Shown here: positions 26,998-36,386 of the stretch, in pieces
How the letters are laid out: each line of letters begins with the position of its first letter
Position numbering within the stretch: position 1 is the stretch's first letter
NCBI RefSeq assembly: GCF_000513895.2
Contig: NZ_CP165782.1
Coordinates: 868,001 to 932,000, forward strand
From: Ensifer sp. WSM1721
Lineage (GTDB): Bacteria > Pseudomonadota > Alphaproteobacteria > Rhizobiales > Rhizobiaceae
DNA: 64,000 nt
Direction of reading: 5' to 3'
Position numbers and translations under genes: made by a program
Notes under the pieces: model-generated
Databases searched by the model: none
What the model saw: only the letters and a program-made list of their open reading frames with translations
Told to the model about the DNA's origin: nothing

Positions 26998-28185
26998 GTG
27001 AGCGACTCAAACGATAACAGCGCGGCACAATTCGGCCGCAATGAAGCCGGGAGCAATGGGCCGATCATTCCGAAATCGGCAAACGAGGCGCTGCGGCCGG
27101 AAAAGGTTCCGCAGCCTCCCAAGCGATCGCGCAAGGCGCGCAGCCAGATCGTCATCTTCTTGAACTTCGTCATGACGGTGATCGTATTCGTGGCTCTCGC
27201 AGCCGCCGGCGCGGTCTATTACGCGATGCACGAATACGAGAAGCCCGGTCCGTTGGGGGCGAACAAGAATTTCATCGTTCGCAGCGGCGCCGGCATCAGC
27301 GAAATTGCCGCAGGCCTCGAGCGCAACGAGATCATTACCGACAGCCGCGTCTTTCGCTTCGTCTCCGAGGCTTATCTCGACGATGAGACGCTGAAGGCCG
27401 GCGAGTACGAGATCAAGGCCCGCTCCTCGATGCAGGAGATCATGCAGCTCCTGAAATCCGGCAAGTCCATCCTCTATTCCGTCTCGCTGCCGGAAGGGCT
27501 GACCGTGAAGCAGATGTTCGGCAAGCTCGCCGATGACCCTGTGCTCGTCGGCGAGCTGCCGACTGAGCTGCCCCCGGAGGGCTTCCTCAGGCCGGACACC
27601 TACAAGTTCACGCGCGGCACGAAACGCGCCGAGATCGTCCAGCAGATGATCTCTGCGCAGAAGGCGCTGGTCGAGCAAATATGGGAGAAGCGTGATCCGG
27701 ATCTGCCGGTTTCGACGATCGAGGAGTTCGTGACGCTCGCCTCGATCGTCGAGAAGGAAACGGGGCGCGCCGACGAGCGGCCGCGCGTCGCTTCCGTCTT
27801 CATCAATCGGCTGGAGAAAGGCATGCGTCTACAGTCGGACCCGACGATCATCTATGGTATCTTCGGCGGCGAGGGCAAGCCGGCCGACCGGGCAATCCTG
27901 AAGTCGGACCTGGACAAGATGACGCCCTACAACACCTATCTGATCAAGGGGCTGCCGCCGACGCCGATTGCAAATCCGGGCCGGGCGGCGCTCGAAGCCG
28001 TCGCCAATCCGTCGCGCACGCCTGAGCTTTATTTCGTCGCCGACGGTACAGGCGGGCACGTCTTCGCCGAGTCGCTGGAGGAGCACAATGCCAATGTCCG
28101 GCGCTGGCGAAAACTGGAGGCCGAAAAGGCGGCGGAGGCGGCCAAGGCGGCCCAGGATGCCGTCACGCAGACCGGGGCCCAGTAA
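26998..28185 (+). CDS. mltG: Endolytic murein transglycosylase MltG
   Basis: 395 residues. A cytoplasmic N-terminus is followed by one membrane helix (VIFLNFVMTVIVFVALAAAGAV, residues about 50-71), then the YceG/MltG periplasmic domain. The catalytic glutamate is in ASIVEKETGRADERPRVA, with VFINRLEKGMRLQSDPTIIYG after it. It cleaves nascent glycan strands at the inner membrane and sets their length. The start is GTG at 26998. A short Ala/Lys-rich tail ends the protein. Confidence 0.95.
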   Translation: MSDSNDNSAAQFGRNEAGSNGPIIPKSANEALRPEKVPQPPKRSRKARSQIVIFLNFVMTVIVFVALAAAGAVYYAMHEYEKPGPLGANKNFIVRSGAGISEIAAGLERNEIITDSRVFRFVSEAYLDDETLKAGEYEIKARSSMQEIMQLLKSGKSILYSVSLPEGLTVKQMFGKLADDPVLVGELPTELPPEGFLRPDTYKFTRGTKRAEIVQQMISAQKALVEQIWEKRDPDLPVSTIEEFVTLASIVEKETGRADERPRVASVFINRLEKGMRLQSDPTIIYGIFGGEGKPADRAILKSDLDKMTPYNTYLIKGLPPTPIANPGRAALEAVANPSRTPELYFVADGTGGHVFAESLEEHNANVRRWRKLEAEKAAEAAKAAQDAVTQTGAQ

Positions 28186-28211
28186 CGAAGGTCGCATGTG
28201 GACGACGTGAT

Positions 28212-28247
28212 CGCGGCGCGGATATCCCTTGCGGGATGCCGCGCCGC
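28212..28247 (+). terminator. Probable terminator after mltG
   Basis: A long GC stem (gcggcgcgg-atatccc pairing with gggat-gccgcgccgc) lies 28 bases after the mltG stop and is followed by ccttattgctt, only weakly T-rich. Confidence 0.45.
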
Positions 28248-28266
28248 CGCCTTATTGCTTCTGCAA

Positions 28267-28351
28267 CTGCAGCGCCGCGGCTTGCCGGACGCAAAAAGTC
28301 GCTGCAGCACTTTGGATCCCTGCATGTTCCCGATTTCAGGAAGCACGCAGC
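28267..28351. repeat. RIME1-like palindromic intergenic element, copy D (diverged)
   Basis: ctgcagcgccgcggcttgcc ... cgctgcagcactttgg ... ctgcatgttcccgatttcagg ... cgcagcag. It has the same block order and orientation as copy C, 1.4 kb upstream, across mltG. It ends about 18 bases before yicC. Confidence 0.6.
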
Positions 28352-28368
28352 AGCGAATGGAGGAAATC

Positions 28369-29256
28369 ATGCCGCTCCAATCGATGACCGGCTTTGCCAG
28401 GAGAGAGGGGAGCAGCGGCCGCTATCGCTGGGTCTGGGAACTGCGCTCCGTCAACGGCAAGGGGCTCGATCTACGGCTTCGCCTGCCGCCCGGCCTCGAG
28501 CGCTTCGAGCCCGACTGTCGACGCCTTGCTTCGCAATACTTCTCCCGCGGCAACCTGCAGATCGGCCTGTCGCTCAACGGCGCGGAAACGACCGTCCAGG
28601 CGGTCGTCAACAGGGAGGCGTTGGCCGCGGTCCTTAAGCTTCGCGAGCAACTCGGCGATTTCGTCGATCCGGCGCCGCTCAGGTTCGACACGCTGCTTTC
28701 GCTTCGCGGCATCGTCGATTTTCGTGAACCTGAGGAAAGCGAGAGCGAGCGCGCGGTGCGCGACGCCGAGGTCCTCGCCGGCCTGGAACTCGCCCTGACC
28801 GATTTGAGGACGATGCGTGAGGAGGAGGGCAGAGCGCTCGGCCAAGTTCTGCTTGCGCAGGTGGATCGCATCGAGCAACTGACGGCGACCGTTGAAAACG
28901 ATCCATCCCGCAGCCCGTCGGCCATCGCCGATAGGCTGGCGCAGCAGGTCGCCCTCATCATGGACAACACATCCTCCGTAGACCGCGAAAGGCTGCATGC
29001 GGAGGTGGCCCTGCTTGCGACGAAGGCCGACTTCAGAGAAGAACTCGACCGACTCGGCTCGCACATCGCGGCCGCGCGCGATCTTCTGACGAGAGGGGGG
29101 CCGGTTGGGCGCAAGCTCGATTTCCTTGCACAGGAATTTAACCGCGAATCGAATACGATCTGCTCGAAGTCGAATGCCGCCGCCGTTTCCGCCGCCGGTA
29201 TCGAGCTGAAGGTCGTGATCGACCAGTTCCGCGAACAGGTTCAGAATCTGGAGTAG
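28369..29256 (+). CDS. YicC family endoribonuclease
   Basis: 295 residues. The YicC-type N-terminus (SMTGFARREGSSG ... WELRSVNGKGLDLRLRLP) and the DUF1732 C-terminal domain (ELDRLGSHI ... FLAQEFNRESNTICSKSN ... LKVVIDQFREQVQNLE) are both present. E. coli YicC is an endoribonuclease that acts on small RNA. The ATG at 28369 has GGAGGAAA directly upstream. It is three bases from gmk, a common pairing. Confidence 0.9.
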   Translation: MPLQSMTGFARREGSSGRYRWVWELRSVNGKGLDLRLRLPPGLERFEPDCRRLASQYFSRGNLQIGLSLNGAETTVQAVVNREALAAVLKLREQLGDFVDPAPLRFDTLLSLRGIVDFREPEESESERAVRDAEVLAGLELALTDLRTMREEEGRALGQVLLAQVDRIEQLTATVENDPSRSPSAIADRLAQQVALIMDNTSSVDRERLHAEVALLATKADFREELDRLGSHIAAARDLLTRGGPVGRKLDFLAQEFNRESNTICSKSNAAAVSAAGIELKVVIDQFREQVQNLE

Positions 29257-29259
29257 CAT

Positions 29260-29919
29260 ATGAAGCCGGCGACCGTTTCGCCCATCAAGATCGCCCGCCG
29301 CGGGCTGATGCTCGTGATTTCGTCACCATCGGGCGCGGGGAAGTCGACGATTGCGCGCAACCTGCTCGAAGCGGACCCGGAATTGAGCATTTCGGTGAGC
29401 GTGACGACGCGTCAGCGGCGACCGAGCGAGATCGAGGGACGACACTATTATTTCAAGACGATCCGTGAATTCGAAGCCTTGCGAGCGACGGATTCCCTGC
29501 TCGAATGGGCGGAGGTGCACGGCAATTTCTATGGCACACCACGCGATGCCGTCGAGAAAGCAATGGCTGAAGGTCGCGATATGCTCTTCGATATCGACTG
29601 GCAGGGCGCCCAGCAATTGCAGGAAAAGATGGCCGGCGACGTCGTCTCGATCTTCATCCTGCCGCCCTCCATGGCCGAGCTGCAGTCTCGGCTGCACCGG
29701 CGCGCCGAAGATAGCGAAGAGGTGATCGCGACGCGGCTCGCCAATTCGCGTGCGGAAATCGAGCATTGGCGGGAATACGACTACATCGTCGTCAACGATG
29801 ATCTCGACCGCGCCTTCTCGGCCGTGCGCGCGATCGTCGAAGCCGAGCGCCTGCGCCGCGACCGCCGTCCCGGCCTGTTCGAGTTCGTCAACGGATTGTT
29901 GACGGAAAATCCATTCTGA
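29260..29919 (+). CDS. gmk: Guanylate kinase
   Basis: 219 residues. P-loop [10 protein letters not shown] (residues about 21-30), GMP-binding segment [19 protein letters not shown] and the lid/C-terminal region [20 protein letters not shown] are present. It phosphorylates GMP to GDP. Start ATG at 29260, three bases after the yicC stop, so the pair is an operon. Convergent with rsmA. Confidence 0.96.
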   Translation: MKPATVSPIKIARRGLMLVISSPSGAGKSTIARNLLEADPELSISVSVTTRQRRPSEIEGRHYYFKTIREFEALRATDSLLEWAEVHGNFYGTPRDAVEKAMAEGRDMLFDIDWQGAQQLQEKMAGDVVSIFILPPSMAELQSRLHRRAEDSEEVIATRLANSRAEIEHWREYDYIVVNDDLDRAFSAVRAIVEAERLRRDRRPGLFEFVNGLLTENPF

Positions 29920-29937
29920 GGCTGCCAGCCGCGCACT

Positions 29938-30762
29938 TCAAAGGCAATTGGCCAATCGGCAAAATTCTTCGACGGTGAGCGTTTCGGCGCGCCGCTGCGG
30001 GTCGATGTCCGCCCTTGCGAGCAGCGCCTCGCCGCCGAGCGGCTTCAGGCTCTGGCGGAGCATCTTGCGGCGCTGGCCGAAGGCAGCCTGGGTCACTTTC
30101 TCTAGGGACGCGGCGGAACAAGGGATTGGATTCTCGATCGGCTCGAGATGGACGACCGTCGAGGTTACTTTCGGCGGCGGCGTGAAGGCCTGTGGCGGCA
30201 CGTCGAATGCGAGACGGGCCTTCGTCCGCCAGCCGCAGAGAACGCCGAGCCGTCCGTAGTGGTCGTCATCGGCACCGGCGACGATCCTGAGGCCGACCTC
30301 GCGCTGGAACATCAGCGTCATCGATTGCCAGAAAGGCGGCCAGCGCTCGGGCAGCAGCCAGTTGACGAGAAGCTGCGTGCCGACATTGTAGGGCAGATTG
30401 GCGATGATGCGCACCGGACCCTCGGCAAGCGCCTCGAAATCCACCTTCAGGGCGTCGCCTTCGATGACCTGGAGCCTTCCCGGATAATGTGCGCCGATCT
30501 CTGCGAGCGCCGGCAGGCAGCGCGCGTCGCGTTCCACCGCCACCACTTTTCTGGCGCCGAGTGCGAGGATCGCGCGCGTGAGGCCGCCTGGACCGGGGCC
30601 GACTTCGATAACGGTCACGTCCTCGAGCGGACCGGCGGTGCGCGCAATCTTCTGGGTCAGGTTGAGATCGAGCAGGAAGTTCTGTCCGAGCGCCTTCTTC
30701 GCGTCGAGACCATGGCGCCGGATGACGTCGCGCAGCGGCGGCAGACCGTCGAGTGCCGCCAT
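29938..30762 (-). CDS. rsmA: 16S rRNA (adenine1518/1519-N6)-dimethyltransferase
   Basis: 274 residues. The SAM motif [16 protein letters not shown] (about residues 51-66) and motif [13 protein letters not shown] (about 120-130) are present, followed by the C-terminal helical domain. It dimethylates two adenines of 16S helix 45 late in 30S assembly. Its ATG overlaps the pdxA stop by one base, so they are coupled. It ends the lptF-to-rsmA run. Confidence 0.95.
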   Translation of the reverse strand: MAALDGLPPLRDVIRRHGLDAKKALGQNFLLDLNLTQKIARTAGPLEDVTVIEVGPGPGGLTRAILALGARKVVAVERDARCLPALAEIGAHYPGRLQVIEGDALKVDFEALAEGPVRIIANLPYNVGTQLLVNWLLPERWPPFWQSMTLMFQREVGLRIVAGADDDHYGRLGVLCGWRTKARLAFDVPPQAFTPPPKVTSTVVHLEPIENPIPCSAASLEKVTQAAFGQRRKMLRQSLKPLGGEALLARADIDPQRRAETLTVEEFCRLANCL

Positions 30763-31790
30763 CAGCGGTTTGCTCCTTCGGCATTGCCGGCAAGCTCGGC
30801 GGCGAGCCGCAGGGCTGCCAGAAGACTGTCCTCGCGTGCGATCCCTTTCCCGGCCAGGCTGAAAGCGGTGCCGTGGTCCGGAGAGGTCCGGATGAACGGC
30901 AGGCCGAGGGTAACATTGACGCTGTCGTCGAAGCCGAGCGCCTTGGCGGGGATCAGCGCCTGGTCATGATACATGCAGATGGCGACGTCATAGGTCTCCC
31001 GCGCCCGGTCGTGAAACATGGTGTCCGCCGGCAACGGCCCGGTGACGTCCAGTCCCTCGGCGCGCAGACGGTCGATGACCGGGCGGATGACGGCGTCGTC
31101 CTCACGGCCGAGCGCTCCCCCTTCGCCCGCGTGTGGATTGAGGCCGGCAACCGCCAGCCTGGGCTTCGGTAGGCCGAAGCGGCTCTTAAGGTCGGCGGCC
31201 GTGATCGTACAGGTTCGGTAGATCAGGTCCGGCGTCAGCGCTTTCGGAACGTCTTTCAGCGGAATGTGGATGGTGACAGGAACGGCGCGCAGCTTCGGTC
31301 CCGCCAGCATCATCACCGGCAAGGCTGCGACCCCTGTCGCTTGCGCCGCGAGCTCGGCGAGATACTCCGTGTGGCCCGGAAAGCGGAAGCCCGCCTCGTA
31401 GAGCACGGCCTTTGCAATCGGATTGGTGGCGACCGCCGATGCTTCGCCGCTCATCGCAAGCCGCACGGCCGTGTCGATCGCACCGGTTACGGCAGAAGTG
31501 TTCGCCGCATCCGGTTGGCCGGCGACAACAGGGGCGGGGCAGGGGATAGGCCATACGGGGATGGCCTGCTCGAAAACGGAGGATGCTCCGAAGCTATCGG
31601 TTTCGCGTATCGGCACCGTTTGACCGAGAGCTTTGGCGCGTGCCGACAAGACCGCAGGGTCACCGATAAAGAGGAACGATGGCGTTGCCCGCTCGGTCCG
31701 TTTTGCCCACACGGCAAGGCTGATATCCGGACCGATACCGGCCGGATCGCCCATCGTCAGGGCGACCGGCCTGCCGCGCATCTCGTTCAT
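30762..31790 (-). CDS. pdxA: 4-hydroxythreonine-4-phosphate dehydrogenase
   Basis: 342 residues with [11 protein letters not shown] near the N-terminus and the metal-binding histidines in [10 protein letters not shown] and [16 protein letters not shown], then [15 protein letters not shown]. It acts in pyridoxal-phosphate synthesis. Start ATG at 31790; an alternative ATG lies nine bases downstream. It starts 10 bases after the SurA-like gene stop. The surA-pdxA-rsmA order is conserved with E. coli. Confidence 0.95.
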   Translation of the reverse strand: MNEMRGRPVALTMGDPAGIGPDISLAVWAKRTERATPSFLFIGDPAVLSARAKALGQTVPIRETDSFGASSVFEQAIPVWPIPCPAPVVAGQPDAANTSAVTGAIDTAVRLAMSGEASAVATNPIAKAVLYEAGFRFPGHTEYLAELAAQATGVAALPVMMLAGPKLRAVPVTIHIPLKDVPKALTPDLIYRTCTITAADLKSRFGLPKPRLAVAGLNPHAGEGGALGREDDAVIRPVIDRLRAEGLDVTGPLPADTMFHDRARETYDVAICMYHDQALIPAKALGFDDSVNVTLGLPFIRTSPDHGTAFSLAGKGIAREDSLLAALRLAAELAGNAEGANR

Positions 31791-31800
31791 GATGGCCCGC

Positions 31801-32745
31801 TTATTTGTTGACGATCTGCGCCTTCGAACGCAGTTCTTCGAGGTACTTCTCGCTGTTCGGGTCCTGCCCGCCCGCCTTCTTCTTGCCGAGGTCCTCGGCG
31901 CGGAAGACGATCTCGGCGGCGGTATCGTCGTTGACCTGCCGCTTTTTGCAGATTGCCAGATATTCCACGCCCTTCTCGGTGACGAGCGTCCCGGTCGTCA
32001 TGCCGTCTCCCGCTTTTTCGACGAGCGGCTTCCACTCCTCCGGCAATTGCTGCGCCAGCAAGCGACCGAGACTGCGGATCGAGACGTCACGATAGTTGGC
32101 CGCGAAGGCCTTCGATGTTTCGCAGCCGGGGAATTGCGAGCGTGACGCATTCGCTTCGGCCTGTCGTTTTGCCGTGATCGCGCCTCGCTTGGATTCGGGG
32201 ATGACGAAAATGACCTGCTGGAGGAAGTATTCCGTCGTCACCGGCTTGTTGCCGCCGCCTTCCATCATGCGCTTGACGAGGTCGCCGCCGGTAAGGCGAT
32301 TAGCGCTGCCGTAGCGGAAGTTGACGACACGCGGCCAACTCATCTGCACGGCGATGTATTGCTTGAAATGCTCGACGCCGACGCCGGCCTGCTCGAGGAT
32401 CTTGCCGAGTTGCTCCGGTGAAAGCTTGTTTCCGGCTGCAAAGCGTGCGTAGGCCGCGTCGACGTCGCTCGTGCTGACGGATTGCTGGACGCGAGCGATT
32501 TCGGCGCGTTTCAATGTTTCGTCGATGAGCTGCTGCTTTGCTTCGGCCGCGCCGCCGCCCTGTCGTTGAAGGCGGAGAAAGGCGGCCCGCTTCGCGATGT
32601 CGCCCGAGGTGATCACGGTGTTGTTGACGATCACCTTGACCTCGCTCGCGGCCCTCACAGCCGTATTCGCGGCAATGCTCAGCACCCCGGCCAAGGCCAG
32701 TGCCGAGAGCGCCCGCACCATCGAGTTTTTCCCGCCCATTTTCAT
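31801..32745 (-). CDS. SurA-like periplasmic chaperone / peptidyl-prolyl isomerase-type protein
   Basis: 314 residues. A signal peptide is visible ([21 protein letters not shown], cleavage at about residue 32). The SurA N-terminal domain follows ([25 protein letters not shown], residues about 36-150). The second half ([20 protein letters not shown] ... [18 protein letters not shown]) resembles a parvulin domain but appears degenerate. Its place after lptD suggests it helps fold outer-membrane barrels such as LptD. Isomerase activity is not assured. Confidence 0.85.
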   Translation of the reverse strand: MKMGGKNSMVRALSALALAGVLSIAANTAVRAASEVKVIVNNTVITSGDIAKRAAFLRLQRQGGGAAEAKQQLIDETLKRAEIARVQQSVSTSDVDAAYARFAAGNKLSPEQLGKILEQAGVGVEHFKQYIAVQMSWPRVVNFRYGSANRLTGGDLVKRMMEGGGNKPVTTEYFLQQVIFVIPESKRGAITAKRQAEANASRSQFPGCETSKAFAANYRDVSIRSLGRLLAQQLPEEWKPLVEKAGDGMTTGTLVTEKGVEYLAICKKRQVNDDTAAEIVFRAEDLGKKKAGGQDPNSEKYLEELRSKAQIVNK

Positions 32746-32880
32746 TTCCCTACTCGTCCCCCCGCGCCAAAGCTGCCCGCGACCGCCTGCCGTTCCGTCA
32801 GCCCGCGCCTTCCGGTGTCAATTGGAGGCAAATGCATAATACATGCGGCCAAACGATGACAAGACCGCACAATCAAACGG

Positions 32881-32905
32881 GAGCGCGACGGCTGCAGCCG
32901 CGCTC
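32881..32905 (-). terminator. Hairpin between lptD and the SurA-like gene
   Basis: A 7-bp stem gagcgcg / cgcgctc encloses a second palindrome (ggctgcagcc). It lies about 50 bases after the lptD stop and is followed on the minus strand by cccgtttgattg, so it may be a partial terminator rather than the operon's end. Confidence 0.4.
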
Positions 32906-32955
32906 TCTTCGATGCCGCAGGGGAGACGGGGCAAGGCGGAACGCTTGCCTCGGTC

Positions 32956-35304
32956 TTAGAAATAATCCAGCTCCTCGAATCTGGTCTCGCCGACATTGAT
33001 GTCGCCGAGTGTGCGGAAGCTGATGCGGGCGCCGATCGACCAGTCGTTCGCAACCGAATTGTCGGGGTCGCGCTCCTGCTTGTAGACGATCGAGAACAGC
33101 GTGTCCTGGTCGTCGTAGGTGATGCCGAGCCCGTTGCGCGAGACCACGCCGTTGTTGATGTCATAGGTCAGCGCGCCAAATACGGACCAATAGTCGTGGA
33201 ATCGATAAGCGGCCGCCGTCTGGATTTCGTCCTGGTCGGAGGCCGAACCGTAGAGCGGCTGTGCCTCGATGCGCGTATAGGTAAACGCGGCCTGCCAGTT
33301 CAAGCCGAGATAACCGACCGTCGCATCGGCGCGGCGCAGGTCGAAGTCCCTCTCGTCCAACCGGCCCGAGAGGCTCGCCATCAGGCCGGAGGGTGCGTCG
33401 ATGCCAACCATTGCGACATAGTCGGAACTGTCGGTCTCGAGGCCCGAATCCGCGCCGACCTTGACGAGATCGTCCGTCGCGAAGGAGTTGAGGCCGGCGA
33501 GATGGAAGGACTGGCCGGCAATGGCGCGCAGGCTGTAGCCGTTGTCGAAGCTGCCGGTATAGCGGAAGCCGACATTGGCGCGCGTGCCGCCTTCGATGCG
33601 GTCGTATCCTGAGAACTTGTCGCGATCGAAGAGATTGGTTGCGTCGAAGACGAAGCTCTGCGCGTCTTCGTTAGGTAGCCCGCCGGCATACTGTTCGTCG
33701 GGACGCGCGTAGATCTGGCCGATCGGCTCCAGAATGTGGGTGCTTCCTTCGCCGACAAAGAGGATCGGATAGCGCGCTTCCAGTCCGGCGGTCAGCATGC
33801 GCCGCGTAACCGCATCGCTGCTGTTGAAGTTGCCGGTATAGCCGATAGGATCGTCCACATTGACGCCCAAGGCATCGCCACGTGCCGCAAGCAGCGGCGT
33901 CAGCACGAGGCCCCCGGGCGCGATGAAGGTGCGCTTCCACTCGACCTCGCCAGTCAGCCTGTGCGACGTGCCCTCGAGCCCGCGAAAGCGATCGACGCCG
34001 AATACCGTCGTATCGCGATCGAGACGGTTGCGCTTGACGTTCGTCAGGTTGAAATCGGCGGTGAGTTCGCCGCCGAAAACGGGCCCCGGCGCGGTGTAGG
34101 AATAATCGAGGACCTGAGCGATTGGCTGTTGGTTTTCCTCGATGCTGTCGGGATCGGCGTCCTGGATGTCGAAATAGAATGCCCGCAGGTCGAAATAATT
34201 GCGCTTGCCGAGGCCCGTAAGATAGGCCTGATTGACATAGGTGCTGCTGTCGAAGCCCTGCAGGTCATAGGTCCTGGCAAAGTTGTTGTCCGACTGGACG
34301 AGCACGTTCCAGCCGAAGGTCCAGCGGGGATTGATTTCGAACTTGCCTCGCGAGCCTATCATGCCGCGATTGGTTTCCAGCGCGTCGACGGTACCGGCCG
34401 TGAATTCCTCCCTGTCCATTTGGCTGATGCCGGCAACGTTCAGCGTGTGCAGACCATTGTGGAACTGCTGGCGGAACTCGCCCTCGAGCAGGAATCCCTG
34501 GCGCGTCAGCCCGGTCGCCGTGATCGTCGCGTCCATATAGGGCGAGATCGCCCAGTAGTAGGGTACGCCTACACCGGCGCCGAGCTTCTGCGTGTAGCGG
34601 AACTGCGGGAAGAGAAAGCCGCTCTTGCGTTTGACCGTATGGTCCGGGATTTCCATCACCGGAATATAGGCGATCGGTTTGCCGAAGAGCTCGAAATAGG
34701 CATGTTCCAGCCGAATCGTGCGCGTGCGGCCGTTCTGGACGATGCGCTGGGCCTTGATGTGCCAGAGTGAGCGGTGTTCCGGCTTGATATTGCAGGGCGT
34801 ACAGGCCGTATAGACGGCCTTGTTCAGGATGAATTCCTCGCCGCTGCGTCGCTCGCCCGTCTCTGCCGCCAGTCGCGTCAGATCGGTGGTCTCGATCCTG
34901 AGTGCCTCGACGAAACCGTCGCCGAAATCGTCAGTGACATCCATCCTGTCGGCATAGACGACATTGCCGCCGGGTTCGACCAACTGGATATCGCCGGTTG
35001 CAAGGATACGGCCGGTCTTCTGGTTATAATCGACCTGGCGGGCCACCATCTTGTAGCGGCCGTACTCGATCTGGACGTTCCCGCGCACCGTTACGATTTC
35101 CGCGTCGCGGTTGTACACAAGTTCGTTGGCCGTCAGCAGGAGTTTGGCGTCAGCCGGAATATTCGGCTGCAGCTCGTCGATTCGCGTTGCTGTGTCCTGC
35201 GCCAAGGCCGGCGCATCCATTCCGATGGCAAGGGTATGCAGCGCCACGCCTGCAAGCAGGGCAGCTTTGATAAGCTTCATGCGTTCGCGGTTGCCTACCG
35301 CCAC
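32956..35304 (-). CDS. lptD: LPS-assembly protein LptD
   Basis: 782 residues. A signal peptide (LIKAALLAGVALHTLAIG, then PALAQ) is followed by an OstA/LptA-like N-terminal domain (ELVYNRDAEIVTVRGNVQ... residues about 55-160) and a large C-terminal beta-barrel. It inserts LPS into the outer leaflet. I chose the GTG at 35304 because AGGAGG lies 7 bases upstream; an internal ATG at 35280 would start nearer the hydrophobic core. The GTG overlaps the lptG stop (TAGTG). Confidence 0.94.
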   Translation of the reverse strand: MAVGNRERMKLIKAALLAGVALHTLAIGMDAPALAQDTATRIDELQPNIPADAKLLLTANELVYNRDAEIVTVRGNVQIEYGRYKMVARQVDYNQKTGRILATGDIQLVEPGGNVVYADRMDVTDDFGDGFVEALRIETTDLTRLAAETGERRSGEEFILNKAVYTACTPCNIKPEHRSLWHIKAQRIVQNGRTRTIRLEHAYFELFGKPIAYIPVMEIPDHTVKRKSGFLFPQFRYTQKLGAGVGVPYYWAISPYMDATITATGLTRQGFLLEGEFRQQFHNGLHTLNVAGISQMDREEFTAGTVDALETNRGMIGSRGKFEINPRWTFGWNVLVQSDNNFARTYDLQGFDSSTYVNQAYLTGLGKRNYFDLRAFYFDIQDADPDSIEENQQPIAQVLDYSYTAPGPVFGGELTADFNLTNVKRNRLDRDTTVFGVDRFRGLEGTSHRLTGEVEWKRTFIAPGGLVLTPLLAARGDALGVNVDDPIGYTGNFNSSDAVTRRMLTAGLEARYPILFVGEGSTHILEPIGQIYARPDEQYAGGLPNEDAQSFVFDATNLFDRDKFSGYDRIEGGTRANVGFRYTGSFDNGYSLRAIAGQSFHLAGLNSFATDDLVKVGADSGLETDSSDYVAMVGIDAPSGLMASLSGRLDERDFDLRRADATVGYLGLNWQAAFTYTRIEAQPLYGSASDQDEIQTAAAYRFHDYWSVFGALTYDINNGVVSRNGLGITYDDQDTLFSIVYKQERDPDNSVANDWSIGARISFRTLGDINVGETRFEELDYF

Positions 35305-36386
35305 TAGCCATCCTCCTGATGCAGTAGAATCGTCGAGCCCAGCGCCATCGCTACAACAACCGGTAGCCAGGCTGCAACGAACGGAGGCACGATGCCGCTG
35401 CTCCCGAATGCTTTGACAAGCACGGTGACGACATAAAGCACGAAGCCCGAAAGGATTCCACCGAGAATCACCGAACGCGATTGGTTGAACCGGCTAAATT
35501 TTAGCGACACACAGGCGGCGATCAGCGTCATCGCGACGAGAAGCAGCGGCAACGACAGGAGCGAATGAAACTGCGTCTCCATCGCGTTGGTGGAAAAGCC
35601 AAAGGACCGGGCCACCTCGATTTTCCGCGGAAGGTCAAAAAACTGAATAGAATCAGCCTTTGCCAAGCGTTCCTGGACGAAATCCGCCTTCAAATTGGTG
35701 GGAAGCTGTGCCGTTTCCAAACGACGCGGCAGCCGCCCGATCTCGGTTTCGACGACGTTGTTAAGAAGCCAGTAACCATCTTCGAGTTTCGCCGACTTGG
35801 CATCCTGTCGGCTGGTGATCGTGCCCTGTGGATCGAAGTGGATGACGGTCACGTTGATAAGCTCCGTGCCGCCGTTCTGGACGGAGCGCGCGCCGATGAT
35901 CGTATCGGTGCCATTATAGATCTGGCGTAGCCACGGGACCGAGTTCGTTGCGGCCGAACGGGACGAGCCCCACTCGGCCTCGAGGGCTTCGGCCTTCTTC
36001 GTTCCCCAGGCGGAAAGCGGGTTCAGCGCGATCACGGCGAGCACGCCGAAAAGAAACGCGCCCAGAACGAAGGGGCGAAGAAACTGCCAGACGGAAATGC
36101 CGGCCGCTCGCGTGACGACCAGCTCATAGCGTCGGTTGAGGGAGATCAGCGCAGCCATGGCGGCAAAGAGCGCCACGAAGGGGACGGTCTGCTGCAGGAT
36201 CGTCGGAATGCGGAACGCGGTCATCAGCAGCGCGCCGGTGACCGAATAGTGCGGCAAGTTTGACATGCGGCTGGTGAGTTCGCTGAAATCGATGATGAAG
36301 ATCAGCGTGAAGATGCCGACGAGGAACCAGAAGGTGGTGATCGCGTAGCGCTTGAAGAAGTAGCGTCCGAGCGTGTCGAGGATCAT
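35304..36386 (-). CDS. lptG: LPS export ABC transporter permease LptG
   Basis: 360 residues, with the six-helix YjgP/YjgQ architecture: three helices at each end and a large periplasmic jellyroll between them. MILDTLGRYFFKRYAITTFWFLVGIF is the N-terminal signature region. It works with LptF, LptB and LptC to extract LPS from the inner membrane. The ATG at 36386 overlaps the lptF stop as ATGA; the frame open to 36464 lies in lptF. lptB and lptC are not in this window. Confidence 0.93.
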   Translation of the reverse strand: MILDTLGRYFFKRYAITTFWFLVGIFTLIFIIDFSELTSRMSNLPHYSVTGALLMTAFRIPTILQQTVPFVALFAAMAALISLNRRYELVVTRAAGISVWQFLRPFVLGAFLFGVLAVIALNPLSAWGTKKAEALEAEWGSSRSAATNSVPWLRQIYNGTDTIIGARSVQNGGTELINVTVIHFDPQGTITSRQDAKSAKLEDGYWLLNNVVETEIGRLPRRLETAQLPTNLKADFVQERLAKADSIQFFDLPRKIEVARSFGFSTNAMETQFHSLLSLPLLLVAMTLIAACVSLKFSRFNQSRSVILGGILSGFVLYVVTVLVKAFGSSGIVPPFVAAWLPVVVAMALGSTILLHQEDG

